Source: an uncultured Schlesneria sp. (GTDB lineage: Bacteria; Planctomycetota; Planctomycetia; Planctomycetales; Planctomycetaceae). From it: 64,000 nt of DNA. Below the pieces are notes generated by a model. It saw only the letters and a program-made list of their open reading frames with translations. It did not search any database and was not told the origin of the DNA. Below are positions 16,256 through 25,702 of the stretch, piece by piece. Position numbers and translations under genes: made by a program. Position 1 is the first letter of the stretch; every line of letters starts with the position of its first letter. The stretch is taken from positions 1-64,000 of the forward strand of contig CAILLA010000276.1 in the NCBI GenBank assembly GCA_903834925.1. The letters are read 5' to 3'.

Positions 16256-17964
16256 ACTTCACTTCCAATCTGCGTTGTAGACTGCTGTTGTCTCTGCTGG
16301 TGATCGCGGTACAAACATCGTCCGGGAAAGATCTCAGTCCTGCGCTGGAAGCGCCCGTCAAGCTGCACCAGTCCGCAGTGAATAAGACGCCTGCCATGGC
16401 GGCTCAACCGACGCGGCGACCTGTCCCGACTCCGTCAACACCCTCTGCAAAGTATCCTCAATACCAATTGGGACCGAAACAACGAAATGAATCGGCGCTG
16501 GGCGATGCGACCAATCCGCGTCTTCGATTTCTGCTGAACTTGCCGGACGGCTTGGCCTTGCTCGAAGCCACAATCACGATTGATGGCCAGCCATTCCGAA
16601 TGCCTCGTCAACAGCGGATCGAGCGAACTTTGAAAGATCTCGCTGAAAATAAAGTCGACGTCACGCCAGCGATACCTGTTCAAGCTGCCGACCCAAAGGC
16701 GGTTCCTGTTCAAGCTGTCGCCGACCCTACGGGGGTTCCTGCAACTTCGACAAGTATTGTTGAACGACTTCGCCACACAATGAAATTGACGGAAAAATCG
16801 CCCAGCCAGGAAGAGGTACACTGGATTTTGTGCAATTGGGTCGACGGCCCGACTCTTTTGCAGCTGAACGATCATTTTCAGCGGTTTCGCGCTGACCAGC
16901 GTCCCGAATTGATCGTCCTTGATCGAAACCGAGATGGATCAATCTCCGCCGAGGAAATTGCCCTGTCCGCTCAGTCGCTTCAGGAGTGTGACTTGAACAG
17001 GGATGGAATTGTGATGTTCACCGAGATCGCCGCCGCCGCGAATGACCCACGACTCGTCGCGGCGAACAAGGACCCGGGGAGTCTGTTGACACTGCTGCCA
17101 GAACGTACGTCGGCGGCCATTCCCTACCCTAAGGCGGCGGCTTCAACGCAGTCAAACAATGCTAATGAAGAACCTTCTGACACACGATCTCGTTTTGATG
17201 CAAATGGTGATGGCGAAGTTGATGCTGATGAACTGCGTGCCCTGCAACAGGCGACCCCCGATGTCGTGCTTTCGATAGCGTTTGATACCGCGAAACCAGA
17301 ACGATCACGAATCGCGGTGGTCTCTGCAGCGAAGGAATTTGAACAAAGTCTTGATCAGGCGACAATCGATACTGCCGGAATTACGATGATGTTCAAGCGA
17401 ACTCCCGTGATCTTCTCGGCAGCACAGATGGCCTCCGGGGATCAGATTTCGATTGGTGCTGTGAACGATGGATACCCTCTACTGCCGAAACTCGATCTGA
17501 ATGACGATGGACGCTTGACGATCAGAGAACTGCGTACGATTCCCGCCACACTGATCACATTTGATAAGAATCATGATGGCATGCTGACACCAGAAGAAAC
17601 GCAATCGCCAATCAGGGTTTGTGTTGGTCTGGGGGCGACTGTGCATGTCGAACTGGCCGGAATTCGCACCCAACGCAATAAAGACACCTCAGTGCCATCC
17701 GAGGGTCCCGAATGGTTCACACGAATGGATCGAAACAAGGATCGCGATTTGACGCGAGCCGAATTTCCCGGAACCGACGAACAGTTTTCCGCACTTGACG
17801 CGGACGGCGACCAGTTGATCAGCGTCGACGAAGCGACCGTATTTGAGAAAAACAATCAAAACGCGGATAACGAAGCATCTCGATCCGTCTCCAATCCAGA
17901 ATCGACGAAAACTGATCCCGATTCGAAAAACGCCCCTGTTTCCAAAGAAGAGAAACAACCCTGA
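16252..17964 (+). CDS. Secreted EF-hand calcium-binding protein
   Basis: 570 residues with an N-terminal signal (LLLSLLVIAVQTSSG). At least seven EF-hand loops are visible, for example DRNRDGSISAEE, DLNRDGIVMFTE, DANGDGEVDADE, DLNDDGRLTIRE, DKNHDGMLTPEE and DADGDQLISVDE; MDRNKDRDLTRAEF is a weaker one. It probably binds calcium outside the cytoplasm. It is translationally coupled to DUF1501 upstream (4-nt overlap) and MoxR downstream (1-nt overlap), so it belongs to the same operon. Confidence 0.87.
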   Translation: MNFTSNLRCRLLLSLLVIAVQTSSGKDLSPALEAPVKLHQSAVNKTPAMAAQPTRRPVPTPSTPSAKYPQYQLGPKQRNESALGDATNPRLRFLLNLPDGLALLEATITIDGQPFRMPRQQRIERTLKDLAENKVDVTPAIPVQAADPKAVPVQAVADPTGVPATSTSIVERLRHTMKLTEKSPSQEEVHWILCNWVDGPTLLQLNDHFQRFRADQRPELIVLDRNRDGSISAEEIALSAQSLQECDLNRDGIVMFTEIAAAANDPRLVAANKDPGSLLTLLPERTSAAIPYPKAAASTQSNNANEEPSDTRSRFDANGDGEVDADELRALQQATPDVVLSIAFDTAKPERSRIAVVSAAKEFEQSLDQATIDTAGITMMFKRTPVIFSAAQMASGDQISIGAVNDGYPLLPKLDLNDDGRLTIRELRTIPATLITFDKNHDGMLTPEETQSPIRVCVGLGATVHVELAGIRTQRNKDTSVPSEGPEWFTRMDRNKDRDLTRAEFPGTDEQFSALDADGDQLISVDEATVFEKNNQNADNEASRSVSNPESTKTDPDSKNAPVSKEEKQP

Positions 17965-19061
17965 TGAATCGAACACAACCACAACTGAATGGCTCGGAAA
18001 ACGGCCGCCATCCTATGCCTGCTGCCGAACCGGTTGACGTCGCGACGGCGGTCGATCGCCTGCACGAGAAATACCAGGAATTTCGTCGTCAACTGGCGGG
18101 TGTGATCGTCGGCCAGGAGGAAGTCTCCGAACAGTTGCTGATCGCCCTGCTCTGTCGCGGTCATTGCATCTTGCAGGGGATGCCAGGCCTGGCCAAAACC
18201 ATGCTGGTATCAACCGTCGCATCGTTAATCGATATGACGTTCCGGCGAGTTCAATTCACCCCCGACCTGATGCCTGGAGACATCACGGGGACAGAGATCC
18301 TGGAAGAAGACCACACGACCGGGAAACGGGTCTTCCGGTTCGTTGAAGGACCGCTGTTTGGTAATGTGATCCTGGCTGACGAAATCAATCGCACTCCGCC
18401 GAAGACGCAAAGCGCGTTGCTCGAAGCGATGCAGGAGCGGCAGTTGACGGTATGCGGCAAGACGTACAAATTGCCCGATCCGTTCTTCGTGCTGGCGACT
18501 CAGAACCCCGTGGAAACAGAGGGAACGTATCCGCTGCCAGAAGCTCAGCTCGATCGTTTTCTGCTAAAAATTCACGTTCAATATCCAAGCCGCGCAGAAG
18601 AACTGGAAATCGCCCGGCGTCAAACAACGGATTACGGATTTACGACTCGCAAGGTGTTGGATACTGAAGAACTGCATCGGATGCAGCAACTGGTTCGTAG
18701 CGTGGTGGTGTCGGACCACGTCTATGGGGCGGCGCTGGATCTGGTTCGGGCAAGCCGACCTGAAGAAGGATTGCTGCCGAAAGAACTTCAGGGGATGGTG
18801 CAATGGGGAGCTGGTCCGCGTGCCACGATCGCGTTGCTGATGGCGGCGAAGGCTCGGGCTCTGTTGCAGCGGCGTTGCCATGTCACGACGTCAGACCTGA
18901 TCGCTGTGGCTCAACCAGTGCTGCGGCATCGCGTGATCCTGACATTTAATGCGGAAGCGGCCGGAATTGATGCCGATTCGATTTTGACCAAGTTGATCGA
19001 GGCTACGCCGTCGCTACAAAAATCCGCCACAACTAACAAACCGATACCATCGACTCGGTAA
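17964..19061 (+). CDS. MoxR-family AAA+ ATPase
   Basis: Walker A GMPGLAKT (about residue 73), Walker B VILADEINRTPPKTQSALLE, sensor ATQNPVETEGTYPLPEAQLDRF. This is the full-length MoxR core with its C-terminal lid (GAGPRATIALLMAAKA). MoxR ATPases act as chaperone-like partners of DUF58 and VWA proteins, which follow in the same operon. The start overlaps the previous stop by one base. Confidence 0.93.
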   Translation: MNRTQPQLNGSENGRHPMPAAEPVDVATAVDRLHEKYQEFRRQLAGVIVGQEEVSEQLLIALLCRGHCILQGMPGLAKTMLVSTVASLIDMTFRRVQFTPDLMPGDITGTEILEEDHTTGKRVFRFVEGPLFGNVILADEINRTPPKTQSALLEAMQERQLTVCGKTYKLPDPFFVLATQNPVETEGTYPLPEAQLDRFLLKIHVQYPSRAEELEIARRQTTDYGFTTRKVLDTEELHRMQQLVRSVVVSDHVYGAALDLVRASRPEEGLLPKELQGMVQWGAGPRATIALLMAAKARALLQRRCHVTTSDLIAVAQPVLRHRVILTFNAEAAGIDADSILTKLIEATPSLQKSATTNKPIPSTR

Positions 19062-19201
19062 TCAACAACCGGGAGGATCATGCTTTGTTGGAAAACACAC
19101 GCCACAGGATCTTGGCCCCGGTGGTATCCGGGCCGTTGTTACAGTTCGCCAAAGTCAAAAAAGCGAAAATATCATCAACATTGCAAAAGCGAGGGTCATT
19201 C

Positions 19202-19393
19202 ATGAAACCAACATGGCAATTTATTGTGTCGCCATTTGCGTTCGCCTTACTCGGCTTCTTGATTGCCGGTTCCATCGCAAAACTGGCTCCTACGAACCCT
19301 TCCAACGCTCCTGTACTCGTGGGGCTGCCGCTAATCGGGTCGGCTATCGGATGGTTTTTCGCATACCTGGCAACACCTTCTCACTCTAAATAG
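19202..19393 (+). CDS. Small two-helix membrane protein
   Basis: I start it at ATG 19202, preceded by GCGAGGG; a longer TTG-started frame has no support. The 63 residues contain two hydrophobic stretches (FIVSPFAFALLGFLIAGSIA and VLVGLPLIGSAIGWFFAYLA) joined by a short polar loop. It lies between moxR and the DUF58 gene, so it may be a small membrane component of that system. Family not recognised. Confidence 0.55.
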   Translation: MKPTWQFIVSPFAFALLGFLIAGSIAKLAPTNPSNAPVLVGLPLIGSAIGWFFAYLATPSHSK

Positions 19394-19483
19394 CAGGCTT
19401 CGATTGCCGGGCCAAACACCGGTCCATTGATCCCGCAGGGGCAATATGGATTCTGGTTAAAGCCTCAAGAAATACTGCGTGAC

Positions 19484-20449
19484 ATGATGCAATTCTTCCG
19501 TTCCAAATCTCAACGAACTTCGACCTCGAGTGCTGCCGGCCGCGGCGCGGCAGCCGCACGGTCGGATCTCGTCGATCCGAAGGTCATGGAACAGATCGGA
19601 AACCTCGAACTCTTGTCGCGAACGGTCGTCGATGGTTTGCTTGCGGGTAAGCATCCGTCGACCACAAAAGGTGGCTGCTGCGAGTTTGCTCAACATCGAC
19701 AATACACAACTGGGGATGAGATACGGCAAATCGACTGGCAGGTTTACGCGCGTAACGATCGCTACTTCATCAAGCAATTTGAGGAGGAAACGAATCTGCA
19801 CGGCATTGTCGCGATCGATACCAGCGGTTCGATGAAGTTTGGCTATTCGACGGTCACCAAGCTGAGTTATGCATGTCGCGCCGCCGCCTGTCTCGCCCGC
19901 TTGTTGCTTCACCAGCGAGATGCTGTCGGTGCCATTATTCTGAATGACAAGCGGCCCTTGTTCGTTCCACCGAAACAGAATGCCGCGCATCTGCAAGCGA
20001 TTCTTGCGTGTCTTCAGGCGGCTCAACCGGGCGCAGCAGGGAGCCTGGGTGCCCAGATTCGAGGCTTCATTCCGCGATTGCGTCGCCGTGGCTTGTTTGT
20101 GTTGTTTTCGGATTGCTTCGGCGATCTGGACGACCTCAGTCGAGCTTTACGAGCACTGCGAGGCCGCGGACACGATTTCGTCGTGATGAATGTGTTGGCA
20201 CCGGAAGAAATCCATTTCAACTTTCGCCGCTGGTCGACGTTTGAATCGTTAGAAGTCGCCGGCCACAGCCTGAATCTCGACCCCGCGTCGGTTCGAGACG
20301 AATATTTAAAAGCGCTTCGGCAGCACTTGAATCAATTGGAAGAGATGGTTGTCGGGTTGGGTGGCGACTATCTCCGCATGACGACAAATCGCGATCTGGC
20401 AGAAACGTTAAGCTGGTTTTTGCGCAGCCGCATGGCAAAAGGAAACTGA
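19484..20449 (+). CDS. DUF58 domain protein
   Basis: The conserved DUF58 block TTGDEIRQIDWQVYARNDRY is present, followed by a VWA-like region with the metal-site motif DTSGSM. DUF58 proteins work with MoxR ATPases and VWA proteins at the envelope. ATG 19484 starts MMQFFRSKSQ; an upstream TTG at 19427 would add 19 residues but has no better binding site. Three bases separate it from the next gene. Confidence 0.88.
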   Translation: MMQFFRSKSQRTSTSSAAGRGAAAARSDLVDPKVMEQIGNLELLSRTVVDGLLAGKHPSTTKGGCCEFAQHRQYTTGDEIRQIDWQVYARNDRYFIKQFEEETNLHGIVAIDTSGSMKFGYSTVTKLSYACRAAACLARLLLHQRDAVGAIILNDKRPLFVPPKQNAAHLQAILACLQAAQPGAAGSLGAQIRGFIPRLRRRGLFVLFSDCFGDLDDLSRALRALRGRGHDFVVMNVLAPEEIHFNFRRWSTFESLEVAGHSLNLDPASVRDEYLKALRQHLNQLEEMVVGLGGDYLRMTTNRDLAETLSWFLRSRMAKGN

Positions 20450-20452
20450 ACA

Positions 20453-22747
20453 ATGAGTTTCCTGAGTATCGCCTTTTTGTTCGCATTGCCGCTGGCCCTG
20501 GCACCCGTACTTTTGCACCTGTTCGACCGACAGCGAAAGGTCGTGATCGAATGGGGTGCCATGCAATTCCTGGCCGAAGCCGCACGGCGACGCACCAGCA
20601 CTCGACGGTTGCAACAGTGGCTGCTCCTTCTTTTACGGTCACTTGCCGTTTTGTGTCTCGTGCTGGCACTCGCGCGCCCGCTCGTGAACTCCAACTGGAT
20701 GGGTGGTGTCGACCGAAGTGACACGATTCTGATCATCGATAATTCCATGTCGATGATCAGGCCTGATGCAGATGGCACAGCGTTGTTTCAAGCGGCACTG
20801 CAAAAGGCGGGTGTGGAACTTGACCAGATTTCCGCCAGTGACTCCGTTCGTGTGCTATTAGCGTCGCCCTACCCGATCTGGTTGAACTCGGCGTCGCTCA
20901 GGGCAAACAGCGATGTTCAGACAACGATTCGCGAACAGCTGGCCTCGCTGCAACCGACGTTAACGCGCAGCGACTTGCTGGCCGCCACGTTCACCGCAGT
21001 CCAAACCGAACTGATACCCGGCACAAAGCGCCGACGCGTCGTGATGATTACCGATTCTCAGGCCGCCGACTGGAGCGCCAGTGACGAAAAGAGCTGGAAC
21101 CAACTGCGAACACTGCTGCAAGCCTCCGTTGTTCCGACCGAATTTGACGTCGTGTCGCTGAATCCCAGGCAAAATTCCACGACAAACCTGGCGGTCAATC
21201 AGATTCATGGAAATCGAACGCAGGTTGGTCCGCGACAGATTGTCACCCTGGCGGCACAGGTCCAGAACCATGGCAGCACGCCTTCTGACCCGTGTCTGCT
21301 ACGATGGAAGGTTTCGGGCACGGAAACGCATCAGAGTGACATCCCCAGTCTTGCGCCCGGGGCAATCCACGAAGCGATCTGGAAGCATTCGTTCCCAGAC
21401 TTGGGCATTTATCCGGTCGTCGGGGAACTGGCTATCGACGATGCTTTGATTCCAGATAATCGCGAAACAGTAATTATCGAAGTTGTCGACCACATTCCGG
21501 TGCTCGTGGTGGAAAGTGCCCCCGAGGCGTCCGAGGTGATGCAAGACGCCTTCTTTGTGCAGGCGGCAATGGGTTGGGTAAACGGTGAACCACTCGCAAC
21601 ACAGGGCGTCTTCGTCCCCACGCTTGTGAAGCCCGATCGATTGGAACAGATCGAACTTCACGATTACCGAGCGGTCGTGATCCCCAATCTTGAAGACGTT
21701 TCCGAAGAGGTTGTGAAAAAGCTACAAGGATACGTCGCAGACGGCGGCGGCTTGTGGGTCGCTTTGGGACCTCGGACGGATCTGGAACGATTCAACCAAT
21801 ACTTCTTCGAAGACTCCAACGGAATTGCTCCATTGGCCGTCGATCGGATCGTCGAGGAATCGGATTCCAATGAACAAAAGACGCTGATCGATCCGTTTGT
21901 TACGTCACATCCCGCAATTGCATCGCTTGCTGACAATTCTCGTTTGGATACAGGTACGATTGCCGTCTCGCGCCGGATTCGTTTCTCTCCTCCGTTGCAA
22001 GGGCTGACGCCGTCCGTCTTGTTAAACCTGACGAACGGTGAACCACTGGTCGTCGAAAAAACCACAGGTCGCGGTCGCACAATCATTCAGGGAGTGCCGC
22101 TTAGGCTTCAATGGAGTGATCTCGCAAAATCACAGGCATTCGTCGTGATCGTGCAAGACTGGTTGAATTACCTGACTCAACCTCTGGCAACGCGACACAA
22201 TCTGATTATCGGCGAACCGATCAGCATGCACCTGACGGGGAATGAGGCTCAAGAGGCAACTTTGAAAACTCCTCAAGGTGACGACATTGAATTAACCGCC
22301 GATTCGACCGTCGGAGGAACGACCTTTCGGACCAGCCGCACGATGCAGCCGGGTGACTATTCGCTGGAGGTCGGTCTTTCGGGTGACAAGATTCCATTTC
22401 ATGTTCAGCGTGACTCACGCGAATCGAATCTGACGCCGTTATCAACAAGCGAACAGCAGTTGATTTCCAGTTCAACCCGCTTGGGTCAGGCGATTATCAG
22501 CGAATCACTAAACCGCGCAACGCCGACAGATCCTGTGTGGCCGCTGCTTTTGACTCTGCTGGCGGGACTGATTGTGGCCGAACTGCTGCTCTCAGGAATG
22601 ATGTCTCGTGGACGGTTCGGTACCGATCCGATCGCTGAGACCAGCGAACACATGGCGGAGACTCAAACCGAACTTGCCGGACAATTTCCGATGGAACATC
22701 GGACTCGAACCGATCGACGCATCGATCTCAACGAACCAAAAATCTAG
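20453..22747 (+). CDS. BatA-like membrane protein with VWA domain
   Basis: 764 residues. The N terminus matches the aerotolerance-regulator (BatA) type: FLFALPLALAPVLLHLFDRQR, then a second membrane segment (LLLLLLRSLAVLCLVLALARPLV). A VWA domain follows with a degenerate MIDAS, DNSMSM. The middle part has a CARDB-like segment, then a GATase-like Rossmann region (YRAVVIPNLEDVSEEVV, VADGGGLWVALGP). One C-terminal membrane helix (PLLLTLLAGLIVAELLL). Most of the protein would lie outside the membrane, and with MoxR and DUF58 it forms the core of the operon. Confidence 0.85.
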   Translation: MSFLSIAFLFALPLALAPVLLHLFDRQRKVVIEWGAMQFLAEAARRRTSTRRLQQWLLLLLRSLAVLCLVLALARPLVNSNWMGGVDRSDTILIIDNSMSMIRPDADGTALFQAALQKAGVELDQISASDSVRVLLASPYPIWLNSASLRANSDVQTTIREQLASLQPTLTRSDLLAATFTAVQTELIPGTKRRRVVMITDSQAADWSASDEKSWNQLRTLLQASVVPTEFDVVSLNPRQNSTTNLAVNQIHGNRTQVGPRQIVTLAAQVQNHGSTPSDPCLLRWKVSGTETHQSDIPSLAPGAIHEAIWKHSFPDLGIYPVVGELAIDDALIPDNRETVIIEVVDHIPVLVVESAPEASEVMQDAFFVQAAMGWVNGEPLATQGVFVPTLVKPDRLEQIELHDYRAVVIPNLEDVSEEVVKKLQGYVADGGGLWVALGPRTDLERFNQYFFEDSNGIAPLAVDRIVEESDSNEQKTLIDPFVTSHPAIASLADNSRLDTGTIAVSRRIRFSPPLQGLTPSVLLNLTNGEPLVVEKTTGRGRTIIQGVPLRLQWSDLAKSQAFVVIVQDWLNYLTQPLATRHNLIIGEPISMHLTGNEAQEATLKTPQGDDIELTADSTVGGTTFRTSRTMQPGDYSLEVGLSGDKIPFHVQRDSRESNLTPLSTSEQQLISSSTRLGQAIISESLNRATPTDPVWPLLLTLLAGLIVAELLLSGMMSRGRFGTDPIAETSEHMAETQTELAGQFPMEHRTRTDRRIDLNEPKI

Positions 22748-22756
22748 ACGTTAAAA

Positions 22757-25585
22757 ATGCCATCCACCATCAATACGACCGCCGAACGATTCATTGCCGA
22801 GGGGCCTTTCGCCCCATCGGTGGCGATCGTGATTGGCATTTTACTCGCGTTGGTGTTTGCTTGGGCGATTCGTCGCGAATCCCACATCCTGGGGCGACCT
22901 GTCGCAATCACATTCTGGTCCCTTCGAACTCTCGCCGCCGCGATCGTCCTGTGGATGTTGCTGGCCCCGGTCAAAGTTCTCATCGATACCTCAACAACTC
23001 GACGAGCCGTGATGATTGCGACGGACGTGAGTGGCAGCATGTTGACCGTCGATCCCGCCGGGTCGTCAGATGATCTGCGCTGGGTTTTAGCGAGAAGCAA
23101 GCCTGGAAAGTTCTCTGCGACTCGCGAGGCCGACGCGACAGTCGCCTCCATCGGGATCGCGCTGCGAAAATTACAATCTGCTCGAGAAGTCTTGCAATTG
23201 CACGGCCACGAACGTCCGCTGATGGATTCCGTGACCGCAGCGAATGTAGCGATTGAACGAGCGAAATCTCACGTTCTTCAAATCGTGGATGCGCCAGCGG
23301 GCAAGAAGCCATCGGAAAAATGCCAGGCTTTGGCCGACCGCCTTATCAAGCTTTTCGATGGAGCGGAAATTCAATCATTCGGCCAAGTTGTGAATGACCT
23401 TAAGAAGCATCGCACTCCGGCACAGAAAGCGTGGCAGGAAGGACTGTCAGACCTTGAGCATCGTGTCGGGGCAATCAAAGGGGTTGCTCAAGAACTCGCC
23501 CGAACCGCTGCCGAGAATGACGGCAAACATCTCGCCAGTGGGGACGCCGAAGTGATGTCGAGTGTCCAAAACGCCAATCGACTCGATCGAGTCTTAAAAT
23601 CGGTCGATCTGCTGCAAGCGAACACATTAGCACCCCTGCACGATAAAGCGGACATTCGCTTTGGTGCGTTCGATCAGTCGTTTCGTTTGTTATCCGGTCC
23701 GCCCGCATCGGTGAAACGGGATTCGGATGCGTCGGCCTCGAATCCCGACGGGCCGGCGACGGTCCCTGGAACGGACTTGTCAAACCTGTTCATGTCGCTG
23801 AGGCAAGAAAGCTCCAATCAACAACTTGCGGCAGTCTTTTTGCTTTCAGATGTCGCACACAATGAAGCGGCAGAAAAGCATCCACGCGACGCTGCCGAAA
23901 TGCTTGCCGGCATCCCGGTCTATGTTGTCCCGATCGGAAACACCCAATACGTTCGAGATCTCAGACTTCGTTCGGTCTTTGCGCCAGCCGTCGCGATGCG
24001 TAACGATGACATCGTCATTGAAGCCTCGGTGCAAGCCTGGCATTGCGAAAATGAACTTTGCGTTGTGCAGTTGATGCAGGATGGGAAACCGATTGATCAG
24101 CGCGAGGTGCTATTGGACTCGGGTATGGCCACTCGAACGGTTCGATTTGAACGTCACGTCGCCACGTTAGGACGCGAACAGTATCGTGTCTCGATCAAGC
24201 CCATCGAAGGTGAGTTGACCACCGACAATAACGATCAGGATTTCGAAGTGAACGTCACTCGCAACGAAATCAAGATGTTGCTTGCCGACGAATTTCCCCG
24301 ATGGGAGTATCGATACCTAACGCAGTTGTTCCGACGTGATACCAAAGTCGAGGTTGACGAACTGCTGTTTCATCCGCGGATGATTGCCACCGGTCGTCGT
24401 GAAGAGAATAAATCATTGCCGACCACGGTCGATGAATGGGATCACTATGATCTCGTTCTTCTCGGGGACTTGCCGACCGAGCACTTTTCTGTGGCATCAC
24501 AAGAATCGCTGGTCGAGTACATGAAACAACGTGGCGGCACAGTGGTCGTCATCGCTGGTGCGGAATCGATGCCGCAAAAGTTTAACGAACAACCACTCGG
24601 TGAAATCATTCCGGTGGAACAGGTCGATTCCAATTCTCCAGCCAATGCTCAAGGTTTTGTATTTCACATGACCGACGAAGGGCGCGATCACCCCGCCGTG
24701 AATATTGGCGAAACGGAAGAAGAAAACCGTGACGCGTGGAACTTGATCAATCACTACTCGTCGCTCTCGACGCTTTCTGCCTGGCGTCGGCCCAAAGCAG
24801 CGGCTCGAACGTTAATTGCGGCCGTTCCTCGTGATAGTTCAGATCCCACGACGGACGCAAAGAACAACGCATTCTTGTGCTGGCAGCCAATCGGTCGCGG
24901 TCGGATCGTTTATCTTTCCGGACCGGAATCGTATCGCTTACGGTTTCTGCGCGGCGACCGGTTGCATTACCGTTTTTGGGGACAACTGCTTCGCTGGGCG
25001 ATCGCTGCAGATCTTGCCACGGGGACGAAGTACGTCAAAGTTCGTACTGACAAGTCACGCTATGGCGTGCGCGATACAATTCAAATCACCGTTCGGTTGG
25101 CCGATGGTTCCGGCGAACCGATCATTGCCGACGGAGTGGCTGTTAAAATTCATGGTTCAGGGGAAGAGCGAGTCGTGGCGCTCTCGGCCGATCTTGGTGT
25201 TCCGGGTGAATACCGGGGCGAAGTTCGATCGCTTCCGGCAGGTGATTATCGAATCGAACCGATTGGGGCGGCCGTTGAAAAACTTCAACAGGAAGACTCG
25301 CAGGAACCTGCTTCGACATCGTTGACGGTTCAGCAGGAAGTTGCGGCGGAAATGGCGGATACTCGATGTGACCGGGCCTTGGCGCAGCAAATCGCTGACG
25401 CGACGGGTGGCCAAGTCATTCCACCAACCGCGATCGAGGAAATTCTTGCCCTGACCAATCTGGAACCAATCGTCTCTGAAAAAATTCAGCAAAAGCCACT
25501 GTGGGTACAGTGGAAGTACTTATGGATCGTGTTTGGGTGTCTGCAATTTGAATGGATTATTCGCCGTCGGTTAGGTTTGTCATGA
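22757..25585 (+). CDS. Large VWA/GATase-like membrane protein
   Basis: 942 residues with two N-terminal membrane helices (VAIVIGILLALVFAWAI and TLAAAIVLWMLLAPVKVL), a VWA domain starting ATDVSGSM (a good MIDAS motif) and an insertion-rich coiled middle. A GATase1-like segment (YDLVLLGDLPTEHFS, KQRGGTVVVIAGAES) and a C-terminal anchor (YLWIVFGCLQFEWIIRR) follow. It is related in plan to the preceding gene; such tandem VWA proteins are typical of planctomycete MoxR operons. Nine bases separate it from the upstream gene. Confidence 0.82.
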   Translation: MPSTINTTAERFIAEGPFAPSVAIVIGILLALVFAWAIRRESHILGRPVAITFWSLRTLAAAIVLWMLLAPVKVLIDTSTTRRAVMIATDVSGSMLTVDPAGSSDDLRWVLARSKPGKFSATREADATVASIGIALRKLQSAREVLQLHGHERPLMDSVTAANVAIERAKSHVLQIVDAPAGKKPSEKCQALADRLIKLFDGAEIQSFGQVVNDLKKHRTPAQKAWQEGLSDLEHRVGAIKGVAQELARTAAENDGKHLASGDAEVMSSVQNANRLDRVLKSVDLLQANTLAPLHDKADIRFGAFDQSFRLLSGPPASVKRDSDASASNPDGPATVPGTDLSNLFMSLRQESSNQQLAAVFLLSDVAHNEAAEKHPRDAAEMLAGIPVYVVPIGNTQYVRDLRLRSVFAPAVAMRNDDIVIEASVQAWHCENELCVVQLMQDGKPIDQREVLLDSGMATRTVRFERHVATLGREQYRVSIKPIEGELTTDNNDQDFEVNVTRNEIKMLLADEFPRWEYRYLTQLFRRDTKVEVDELLFHPRMIATGRREENKSLPTTVDEWDHYDLVLLGDLPTEHFSVASQESLVEYMKQRGGTVVVIAGAESMPQKFNEQPLGEIIPVEQVDSNSPANAQGFVFHMTDEGRDHPAVNIGETEEENRDAWNLINHYSSLSTLSAWRRPKAAARTLIAAVPRDSSDPTTDAKNNAFLCWQPIGRGRIVYLSGPESYRLRFLRGDRLHYRFWGQLLRWAIAADLATGTKYVKVRTDKSRYGVRDTIQITVRLADGSGEPIIADGVAVKIHGSGEERVVALSADLGVPGEYRGEVRSLPAGDYRIEPIGAAVEKLQQEDSQEPASTSLTVQQEVAAEMADTRCDRALAQQIADATGGQVIPPTAIEEILALTNLEPIVSEKIQQKPLWVQWKYLWIVFGCLQFEWIIRRRLGLS

Positions 25586-25702
25586 TCGTTTGAGGATGAT
25601 CATTCGCCCTCCTGCAAAATCGACCGGCAGCGATCATCAGATTTGAAATTTGAAATTTGAGACTTAAGACTTCAGTTTTCGTTCGCGTAAAGGCAGCAAA
25701 TC